From NCBI GenBank assembly GCA_021735725.1, contig JAIPGS010000020.1, positions 1 to 12,692 of the forward strand: 12,692 bases of DNA. The letters run 5' to 3'. Positions 7,582 to 12,692 of this stretch are shown here, in pieces. The stretch comes from Candidatus Babeliales bacterium (GTDB lineage: Bacteria > Babelota > Babeliae > Babelales > CAIQNR01). The position numbers were made by a program, and so were the translations under genes. Numbering within the stretch: position 1 is the first letter of the stretch; each line of letters starts with the position of its first letter. The notes under the pieces were generated by a model. The model worked only from the letters and a program-made list of their open reading frames with translations, was not told the origin of the DNA and did no database searches.

Positions 7582-7779
7582 ATGAAAAAACAGTTTTTTG
7601 CATTATCATTAATTGCTACTAGTTTGCTTGTTTTACCTGGATGTTGGAAATCAGCTGAAGAAAAAACAGTTAAAAACAAAACTGAAGTTGTTGCTAAAGC
7701 AGTAACAAAAAAAGCTTCTAAAGAACTTGTTGACAACGAAACAGATTTTGATAAAGAATTAGATAAAGAACTAATTTAA
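7582..7779 (+). CDS. Tiny lysine/glutamate-rich lipoprotein, family undescribed (copy 1)
   Basis: This is a 65-residue precursor with a classical lipoprotein signal: MKKQ, a hydrophobic core, then the lipobox LPGC with the acylated Cys21. The mature part is only about 45 residues, highly charged and without hydrophobic segments, containing VTKKAS (41-46) and an acidic end with the DKEL pattern repeated. Residue +2 is Trp, not Asp, which under the E. coli rule would send it to the outer membrane; whether that rule applies here is unknown. AGGAG lies 8 bases before the ATG, and a strong terminator follows at 7800. It sits 80 bases after lon without an intervening terminator, so co-expression with lon is likely. 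It shares architecture and VTKKAS with the lipoprotein at 10323-10517. I recognise no named family. Possibilities include an envelope spacer or a small lysis/entericidin-like protein, but nothing in the sequence decides this. Confidence 0.85.
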   Translation: MKKQFFALSLIATSLLVLPGCWKSAEEKTVKNKTEVVAKAVTKKASKELVDNETDFDKELDKELI

Positions 7780-7799
7780 AAATTAGAAGCTTAAAAATT

Positions 7800-7829
7800 A
7801 AAGAGGTCCGAAATGGCCTCTTTTTTTTT
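7800..7829 (+). terminator. Rho-independent terminator after the lipoprotein gene
   Basis: AAAGAGGTC (7800-7808) pairs with GGCCTCTTT (7815-7823), including one G-T wobble, around a 6-base loop. The 3' arm runs into nine consecutive T (7821-7829). It probably ends the lon-lipoprotein transcript. Confidence 0.88.
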
Positions 7830-7872
7830 CTAAAATAATATTTTTTACCTCTACTATTAAAAAAGGAGTAGT

Positions 7873-8499
7873 ATGAATTTCTTAAGAAATCATTGGTTTG
7901 ATATTGGAATTATTCTTGGAATAATCTGTGGAATCTATTTATACTTTGTTCATGGGCAAATATCTGCTCTTCAAGAACTTATGTGGATTAGTTTAATTAC
8001 ATTATTTGCTCATCAAGTTGAAGAGTATCGATATCCAGGATATTTTCCAGGAAATATAAATAAAGTTATGTTCAAAAGTAATCAACCTGATCGATACCCT
8101 CTCAATACACATTCCGCATTAATAATAAACGTTGTTATAGGATGGGGATTTTATTTACTAGCAGCTCTTTTTATTGATAAAGCGCCATGGTTAGGACTTG
8201 CAACAATCTTAATATCAGTAGGAAATACTTTTTTTCATATTGTAGTATGTAATATGAAAGGACGAACTTTCTATAATCCTGGAGTTATTACTTCTTTGTT
8301 CCTCTTTATACCTGTTAGTTATTTGTTTTTTGATATAATTATTAGAAACAATATTCTTAGTCCTCTAGATTGGGCTATAGGAATTATACTCGGAATAGCT
8401 CTTAATTTTGGAGGTATTCTTTGGCTTGTTATTTTTATGAAAGATAAAAATACAAAATCAATTTTTGCACAAAGATTTTTAATTCCTCCGACACAATAA
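7873..8499 (+). CDS. HXXEE-domain integral membrane protein
   Basis: This 208-residue protein has about six hydrophobic helices (roughly 10-26, 33-46, 83-101, 107-125, 138-156, 167-189). The motif HQVEE (H47, E50, E51) lies at the end of the second helix, followed by YRYPGYFPG, a conserved-looking N86, a GNTFFH element (N118, H122) and YNPGVITS (134-141). This arrangement matches the HXXEE domain family, membrane proteins of unknown biochemical function in which the His/Glu/Asn residues could bind a metal or act catalytically. AAGGAG lies 4 bases before the ATG. Only 43 bases separate it from the upstream terminator, so its promoter must be short or overlap that terminator; I see no clear boxes. 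It converges on pyrG across the shared hairpin at 8502-8547. Family assignment is from motif recognition; function is unknown. Confidence 0.78.
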   Translation: MNFLRNHWFDIGIILGIICGIYLYFVHGQISALQELMWISLITLFAHQVEEYRYPGYFPGNINKVMFKSNQPDRYPLNTHSALIINVVIGWGFYLLAALFIDKAPWLGLATILISVGNTFFHIVVCNMKGRTFYNPGVITSLFLFIPVSYLFFDIIIRNNILSPLDWAIGIILGIALNFGGILWLVIFMKDKNTKSIFAQRFLIPPTQ

Positions 8500-8501
8500 T
8501 C

Positions 8502-8547
8502 TTAAAAAAGCAAGCTTGTTTTTATTAAGACAAGCTTGCTTTTTTAA
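8502..8547. terminator. Bidirectional intrinsic terminator between the HXXEE gene and pyrG
   Basis: The arms 8502-8519 and 8530-8547 are perfectly complementary over 18 bp around a 10-base loop, with GCAAGCTTG at the GC-richer core. A run of six A at the start of one arm and six T at the end of the other give U-tracts on both transcripts. The stops of the two convergent genes lie 3 and 12 bases away. Confidence 0.92.
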
Positions 8548-8558
8548 AAATAATAATT

Positions 8559-10157
8559 CTATAATGTTGCTTGAATGAATGCCTCAAATAATGGATGTGG
8601 TTTATCTGGTCTAGATAAAAACTCAGGATGAAATTGACTTGCAACCATAAAAGGATGATCTTTACATTCAACAATTTCTACCAATGAACCATCAGGAGAT
8701 TCTCCTGAAATAATGAGACCTGCTTTTTCCATCTGTTCACGATACACATTATTAAATTCAAATCTATGACGATGTCGTTCATAAATAAGGTCTTGATCAC
8801 CATAAGCAAATGCTGCTTTACTCCCTGGCAATAATCGACAAGGATAAATTCCTAATCGCATAGTGCCACCTTTTTCTGTAACATTCTGTTGCTGATCCAT
8901 CAAAGCTACAACTGGAGTTGAAGTTCCATCATTACATTCAGCAGAATTAGCCGTTGCATTTATAAATGCGCGAGCAAATTCAATACACATAATTTGCATC
9001 CCCAAACAAAGGCCAAGATACGGAATGTTATGCGTCCGCGCAAAACGTGCCGCAATAATTTTACCTTCAATTCCTCGATCTCCAAAACCACCAGGAACTA
9101 AAATCCCATCACAATCTTTAAAAAGTTCAGCCGCATTTTCTTCTGTTACTTTTTCAGCGTGAATCCATTTAATAGTAAGATGAGCCTCTTTATGCCGAGA
9201 AGCATGCAATAATGCTTCTTTAACACTTAAATAAGAATCTTGTAATTCAACATATTTACCAACAAGTGCAATAGTAATTTTTTGAGTAAATACAGCTTCA
9301 GAAAGTTCAATAGTTTTTTCCCACTTTGACCAATCAGGCGCATGCACTCTATCTTCAAGATTTAACCGTTCAACCAAAAATTGCCCTACTCCTTTTTTTT
9401 CAAGTTGAAGAGGAACTTTGTAGGGATTTTTTTCTGTAACTAAAGGAAAAATTTGTTTTTCTGGAACACTTGCAAAATGAGCAATTTTAGCACATAAATT
9501 TTCATCGATTTCTTCATCTGCTCGTACAATAATAATATCAGGAATAATTCCTAATGATCGCAAATCTCGCAATGAATGTTGTGATGGTTTAGTTTTTAAT
9601 TCATTTGTTGCTTGCAAAAAAGGAAGCCACGTTAAATGTACAAACATAGTACTTTTATCACCATAGTCAAAACGCATTTGACGAATAGCTTCAATAAAAG
9701 GAGCTCCTTCTATATCTCCAATTGTTCCACCAACTTCTACCACAAGAACATCGCAATCCATTTCAACGGCTGCATGTTCTATTGCATTTTTTATCTCTTG
9801 AGTAATATGAGGAACAACTTGAATTGTCCTTCCAAGGTATTCACCCTTACGTTCTTTTCCAATAACACGTTCATAAATTTGCCCCGAAGAAACACTACAT
9901 GACCGTTTTATATTAATATCTAAAAATCGTTCATAATGACCAAGATCAAGATCAGTTTCTGCTCCATCATTTGTTACAAAAACCTCTCCGTGTTGATAAG
10001 GAGACAATGTCCCAGGATCAACATTAATATAAGGATCCAATTTTTGAATTCCTACTTTAACGCCTCGCTCTTGCAACATTCTTCCTAAAGAACCTGCAAC
10101 CACCCCCTTGCCTACAGAACTAAAAACACCACCTGTTACAAAAATATATTTAACCAT
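8559..10157 (-). CDS. pyrG: CTP synthase (glutamine-hydrolysing)
   Basis: This enzyme converts UTP to CTP using ATP and ammonia released from glutamine, the last step of de novo CTP formation, in the cytoplasm as a GTP-activated tetramer. The 532 residues are close to the usual 530-545. The N-terminal amidoligase domain shows the P-loop-like GGVFSSVGKG (9-18), KLDPYINVDPGT, GAETDLDLGHYERF, GGTIGDIE and KTKPSQHSLRDLRS. The C-terminal class I glutaminase shows VPGGFGDRG, the nucleophile Cys384 in GLCLGMQ, and His510 and Glu512 in FHPE. All catalytic residues are present. The start is supported by AAAGGGGA seven bases upstream of the ATG at 10157. It diverges from a small lipoprotein gene and ends at a bidirectional terminator. 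No CTP-responsive leader hairpin of the Bacillus type is evident. With NTT transporters in the window, it would let the cell make CTP from imported or salvaged UTP. Confidence 0.98.
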   Translation of the reverse strand: MVKYIFVTGGVFSSVGKGVVAGSLGRMLQERGVKVGIQKLDPYINVDPGTLSPYQHGEVFVTNDGAETDLDLGHYERFLDINIKRSCSVSSGQIYERVIGKERKGEYLGRTIQVVPHITQEIKNAIEHAAVEMDCDVLVVEVGGTIGDIEGAPFIEAIRQMRFDYGDKSTMFVHLTWLPFLQATNELKTKPSQHSLRDLRSLGIIPDIIIVRADEEIDENLCAKIAHFASVPEKQIFPLVTEKNPYKVPLQLEKKGVGQFLVERLNLEDRVHAPDWSKWEKTIELSEAVFTQKITIALVGKYVELQDSYLSVKEALLHASRHKEAHLTIKWIHAEKVTEENAAELFKDCDGILVPGGFGDRGIEGKIIAARFARTHNIPYLGLCLGMQIMCIEFARAFINATANSAECNDGTSTPVVALMDQQQNVTEKGGTMRLGIYPCRLLPGSKAAFAYGDQDLIYERHRHRFEFNNVYREQMEKAGLIISGESPDGSLVEIVECKDHPFMVASQFHPEFLSRPDKPHPLFEAFIQATL

Positions 10158-10217
10158 GAGACAATCCCCTTTTTAATGTAAAGAAACAGAGTACTGGAAA
10201 AAAGAAAAGAAGAACAA

Positions 10218-10244
10218 CACTTTTTTCACTTTTTTTACATTTTT
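10218..10244. repeat. Phased T-tracts in the pyrG/lipoprotein spacer
   Basis: CACTTTTTT (10218-10226) is immediately repeated as CACTTTTTTT (10227-10236), and a third tract TTTT follows at 10241-10244. The centres are spaced about 9-10 bases apart, just upstream of the -35 box at 10246. Such phasing favours intrinsic DNA bending or an UP-element-like effect. Confidence 0.45.
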
Positions 10245-10245
10245 A

Positions 10246-10274
10246 TTGAAATGTTTTCAGATAGTTTTTATAGT
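10246..10274 (+). promoter_or_regulatory. Sigma-70-type promoter of the second small lipoprotein
   Basis: TTGAAA (10246-10251) and TATAGT (10269-10274) are separated by exactly 17 bases, each matching 5 of 6 consensus positions. The predicted start near 10281 gives a leader of about 40 bases. This is one of the two best promoters in the window. Confidence 0.65.
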
Positions 10275-10322
10275 TAAAAAAGTAATAAAAAAAGTTAGCA
10301 TTGAGAATAAAAAGGAATATTA

Positions 10323-10517
10323 ATGAAACATATACGTATTCTTGCTCTTCTTACAAGTGGATTACTTTTATCTGGATGTGTACATAATGAAAAAAATGAA
10401 ACTCCTCAAAAAGAAAAAAAATCTGTCACAAAAAAAGCTTCACCTAAAAAGAAAGTTGCCAAACATGCATATGCCCGCAATTGGCTTACCGAAGATTTAA
10501 CTGATTATTTAGCATAA
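10323..10517 (+). CDS. Tiny lysine-rich lipoprotein, family undescribed (copy 2)
   Basis: This is a 64-residue precursor: a charged N-terminus (MKHIR), a hydrophobic core and the lipobox LSGC with acylated Cys19. The mature 46 residues begin with a charged Lys/Glu linker, carry VTKKAS (35-40) inside a strongly basic stretch with KKK, and end in a short, more hydrophobic and acidic segment (NWLTEDLTDYLA). Size, signal, linker, VTKKAS and acidic end all parallel the lipoprotein at 7582-7779; a 14-base stretch coding the motif is identical in both genes. AAGGA lies 6 bases before the ATG, and a near-consensus promoter lies 49-77 bases upstream, so it may be well expressed as a single-gene transcript. 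A hairpin overlapping its stop region ends it. I do not recognise a named family, and its function is unknown. Confidence 0.85.
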   Translation: MKHIRILALLTSGLLLSGCVHNEKNETPQKEKKSVTKKASPKKKVAKHAYARNWLTEDLTDYLA

Positions 10518-10550
10518 AAAAAAGGAAGTTTTTATACTTCCTCTTTTATG
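10516..10550. terminator. Probable bidirectional terminator between the lipoprotein and ankyrin genes
   Basis: AGGAAGT (10523-10529) and ACTTCCT (10536-10542) form a perfect 7-bp stem with a 6-base loop. On the plus strand it is followed by CTTTTATG (a weak tail); on the minus strand by eight T (10523-10516), so it looks stronger for the ankyrin gene, whose stop lies about 20 bases upstream on that strand. The A-run overlaps the lipoprotein stop codon. Confidence 0.72.
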
Positions 10551-10560
10551 TAATAATTTT

Positions 10561-12516
10561 TTATGAATAATATGCCGGGCCTGATTCCTTTATTATTCTT
10601 AATTTATTCCTTAATAATTGAGCACAATGAAAATGCCCATTCTGCTCTGCAAGTATTAAAGGTGTATCTCCATGTATATTTACCAGATTCAGATTAATTC
10701 CGTATACTGCCAGCAACTGTCGAACACAATCAACATGTCCACCCCAAGATGCCAACATTAAAGCTGTATTTCCATGTATATTTACTGCATTTATATTAAT
10801 TCCAGATACTGCAAGTAACCCTTTAATACAATCACCATCTCCATTTAAAGATGCGATTATTAAAGCTGTAAATCCATCTGCATTTGCCGCATTCAGATTA
10901 ACTCTTGGCACTGCAAGTAACTGTTTGACACAATTAACATCTCTCTTTAAAGATGCCAATATTAAAACTGTATTTCCATGTGCATCTATCGCATTCAGAT
11001 CAAGTTCTGGTGCCGCAAGCAACTGTTGAACACAATCAGCATGTCCATTGTAAATTGCGATCATTAAAGCTGTATCTCCATGTCTATTTATCGCATTCAG
11101 ATCAACTCCTGGCACCGCAAGCAACTGTTGAACACAATCAGCATGTCCTTTTAAAGATGCGATTATTAAAGCTGTTTCTCCATGTACATTTACCGCATTC
11201 AGATCAACTCCTGACACCGCAAGCAACTGTTGAACACAATCAGCATATCCACCCCAAGATGCAATCATTAAAGCTGTATTCCTACTTGTACTTACTGCAT
11301 TTATATTAATTCCAGGTACTGCAAGTAACTGTTGAACACAATCAGAATATCCTTTTAAAGATGCCGACATTAAAGCTGTAAATCCATGTGCATTTGTCGC
11401 ATTTATATCAACTCCTGGCGCTGCAAGTAACTGTTGAACACAATCAGAATATCCTTTTAAAGATGCGATCATTAAAGCTGTATCTCCATTTGAATTTACC
11501 GCATTTAGATCAACTCCTGGCACCGCAACTAACTGTTGAACACACACATCATGTCCATTATTAGATGCGATCATTAAAGCTGTATCTCCATGTGCGTTTA
11601 CTGCATTTAGATCAACTCCTGGCACCGCAACTAACTGTTGAACACACACATCATGTCCATTATTAGATGCGATCATTAAAGCTGTATCTCCATGTGCATT
11701 TACTGCATTTATATTAATTTCAGGTACTGCAAGTAACTGTTGAACACACGCATCACGTCCATTGCCAGATGCAATCATTAAAGCTGTAAATCCTTCTACA
11801 TTTGCTGCATTCAGATTAACTCCTGGCACTGCAAGTAACTGTTGAACACACGCATCACGTCCATTGCCAGATGCAATCATTAAAGCTGTAAATCCATGTA
11901 CATTTGCTGCATTCAGATTAACTCCTGGCACTGCAACCAATTTTTGTACACAATTAACATGTCCACGAGAAGCTGCATACATTAAAGCTGTTCCCGTTCT
12001 TATAGTTGCTCTCTTTACATCAATTTCACAATTTTTAAGCAACTGTTCAACACAATCAGCATGTCCATTGTAAGCTGCAAACATTAAAGCTGTTTTTCCA
12101 GATATATTTATCAGATTTATATTAATTCCAGGTACTGCAAGTAACTTTTCAATACAATTAGCATGTCCATTGCAAGCTGCATACATTAAAGCTGTTTCTC
12201 CATGTACATTTACCGCATTCAAATTAATTCCTGGTGTTGCAAGTAACTGTTGAACACACCCGACATGTCCTTTTAAAGATGCGATTATTAAAGCTGTATT
12301 TCCACATGCATTTGCCGCATTCAGATCAACTCCGGGAATTGCTAAAATGCACGTCAGCATGTTTAAATTTCCATTGTCTGCAGCTATTCTTAATTGTTGA
12401 TTGATAGAAACACTATCATTCATCCCAACATGACCTGCAGATAAATTTTCAGCAGAAAATAAATTCCCCTGAAACAATGCAATCAACCCTATAATAAATA
12501 TTATTTTTTTAGACAT
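10561..12516 (-). CDS. Exported ankyrin-repeat protein with one cysteine per repeat
   Basis: With the start at ATG 12516 (GGAGA four bases upstream) the protein has 651 residues. It begins with a signal peptide: MSKK, a hydrophobic stretch, and likely cleavage near LFSA (about residue 22). After a short linker come an N-terminal cap (about 40-72), 16 full ankyrin units of exactly 34 residues (73-616) and a C-terminal cap (from 617). The unit consensus is TALMIASxxGHxDCVQQLL followed by AVPGVDLNAVNxHG. The Cys of DCVQQLL is present at 17 consecutive positions, 87 to 631, every 34 residues without an indel; only the N-cap lacks it. Ankyrin repeats bind proteins, and an exported one in an intracellular bacterium is a candidate host-facing or envelope protein; the partner is unknown. 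A longer frame reaches TTG 12582, but that TTG begins a consensus -35 box (TTGACA), so it is not the start. The array shows recent 102-bp duplications. Confidence 0.93.
   Translation of the reverse strand: MSKKIIFIIGLIALFQGNLFSAENLSAGHVGMNDSVSINQQLRIAADNGNLNMLTCILAIPGVDLNAANACGNTALIIASLKGHVGCVQQLLATPGINLNAVNVHGETALMYAACNGHANCIEKLLAVPGININLINISGKTALMFAAYNGHADCVEQLLKNCEIDVKRATIRTGTALMYAASRGHVNCVQKLVAVPGVNLNAANVHGFTALMIASGNGRDACVQQLLAVPGVNLNAANVEGFTALMIASGNGRDACVQQLLAVPEININAVNAHGDTALMIASNNGHDVCVQQLVAVPGVDLNAVNAHGDTALMIASNNGHDVCVQQLVAVPGVDLNAVNSNGDTALMIASLKGYSDCVQQLLAAPGVDINATNAHGFTALMSASLKGYSDCVQQLLAVPGININAVSTSRNTALMIASWGGYADCVQQLLAVSGVDLNAVNVHGETALIIASLKGHADCVQQLLAVPGVDLNAINRHGDTALMIAIYNGHADCVQQLLAAPELDLNAIDAHGNTVLILASLKRDVNCVKQLLAVPRVNLNAANADGFTALIIASLNGDGDCIKGLLAVSGININAVNIHGNTALMLASWGGHVDCVRQLLAVYGINLNLVNIHGDTPLILAEQNGHFHCAQLLRNKLRIIKESGPAYYS
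10669..12300 (-). repeat. Sixteen 102-bp coding repeats (34-residue ankyrin units)
   Basis: Sixteen in-frame units of 102 bp encode residues 73-616 of the ankyrin protein without any insertion or deletion. Neighbouring units differ mainly in the variable loop positions, while TALMIAS, CVQQLL and NxHG are retained. Because 102 is a multiple of three, open antisense frames also persist across the array; these are artefacts. Confidence 0.9.
11501..11697 (-). repeat. Recent tandem duplication inside the ankyrin array
   Basis: The 95 bases from 11501 to 11595 recur without mismatch at 11603-11697, an offset of exactly one 102-bp unit. The full unit 11462-11563 differs from 11564-11665 at only four positions. 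The two encoded units are nearly identical (DTALMIASNNGHDVC). A second, similar pair (FTALMIASGNGRDAC) lies at about 11757-11930. Confidence 0.88.
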
Positions 12517-12554
12517 TTTTTCTCCATTTTTATAACCTTTAATCTCTTTTATTA

Positions 12555-12582
12555 AGGATAACACATATTTAAAAATTGTCAA
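12555..12582 (-). promoter_or_regulatory. Promoter of the ankyrin-repeat gene
   Basis: On the minus strand there is a perfect -35 TTGACA (12582-12577), a 16-base spacer and an extended -10 TGTTATCCT ending at 12555. The predicted start is near 12548, about 30 bases before the ATG at 12516. This placement argues against using the upstream TTG as a start codon. Confidence 0.62.
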
Positions 12583-12692
12583 ATTGAATATGTTTGTTTC
12601 ATATTTAAGCTTATAGCACTGTCATAGAGAGCCAAAAATAAAGAATCTCTTCCTATTATATTAATAATAATGATAGAATCTAATTAAAGAGG
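12583..12692. other. Intergenic end of window, no gene called
   Basis: These 110 AT-rich bases lie upstream of the ankyrin promoter. They contain TTTAAGCTTA at 12604-12613 and end in AAAGAGG, which could be a ribosome binding site for a plus-strand gene just beyond the edge. Nothing firmer is visible. Confidence 0.3.

Noticed and set aside
9636..9902. An 88-codon plus-strand frame
   Set aside because: It is antisense to the amidoligase domain of pyrG, with low-complexity composition and no ribosome binding site.
10953..11309. A 118-codon plus-strand frame made of repeated residues
   Set aside because: It is antisense to the ankyrin array. The 102-bp unit is a multiple of three, so a stop-free antisense frame is copied with each unit. 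No ribosome binding site or independent coding signal.
11864..12073. A 69-codon plus-strand frame
   Set aside because: Also antisense inside the ankyrin gene, with no start context; an artefact of the repeats.
10669..12300. Regularly spaced repeats resembling a CRISPR array
   Set aside because: The units are 102 bp, contiguous, in frame and code for ankyrin repeats; there are no spacers and no cas genes.

Overview
The window is AT-rich (roughly two thirds A+T), gene-dense and reads as a chromosome segment of an obligate intracellular bacterium. The main evidence is a tandem run of four nucleotide transporters of the ATP/ADP translocase (NTT/Npt/Tlc) family, a class almost confined to intracellular bacteria and plastids, plus a large exported ankyrin-repeat protein built from 34-residue units. 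This combination suits an amoeba or protist symbiont. My best guess is the Dependentiae (TM6/Babeliae), with Chlamydiae or Rickettsiales-like lineages as alternatives. That assignment is inference; no rRNA is present to settle it.

Layout. Positions 1-4625 on the minus strand hold four NTT paralogues read right to left: 4625-3336, 3211-1835, 1657-323, and the first 53 codons of a fourth from 160 to the left edge. Intrinsic terminators follow the second and third genes. A 416-bp divergent spacer (4626-5041) carries a good promoter and a hairpin-rich leader for the NTT run and a weaker promoter for lon. On the plus strand come lon (5042-7501), a 65-residue lipoprotein (7582-7779) with a terminator, and a 208-residue HXXEE-type membrane protein (7873-8499). 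A perfect 18-bp-stem hairpin at 8502-8547 acts for both strands, because pyrG (CTP synthase) runs in on the minus strand from 10157 to 8559. Diverging from pyrG is a second tiny lipoprotein (10323-10517) with a near-consensus promoter. From 12516 to 10561 on the minus strand lies an exported protein with 16 full 34-residue ankyrin units. The last 110 bases hold no gene that I can call.

How the genes fit together. The transporters would take host ATP and other nucleotides. PyrG makes CTP from UTP, so the cell could obtain CTP from imported or salvaged UTP. Lon handles protein quality control and carries an unusual lysine-rich tail. The two miniature lipoproteins share architecture and a VTKKAS motif and look like members of one undescribed family. 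The ankyrin protein is a candidate host-interaction protein; it has one cysteine exactly every 34 residues across 17 positions and shows recent 102-bp tandem duplication.

Most worth a second look: the lipoprotein pair, the cysteine ladder in the ankyrin protein, the stacked terminator-like hairpins in the NTT leader, and the Lon tail.
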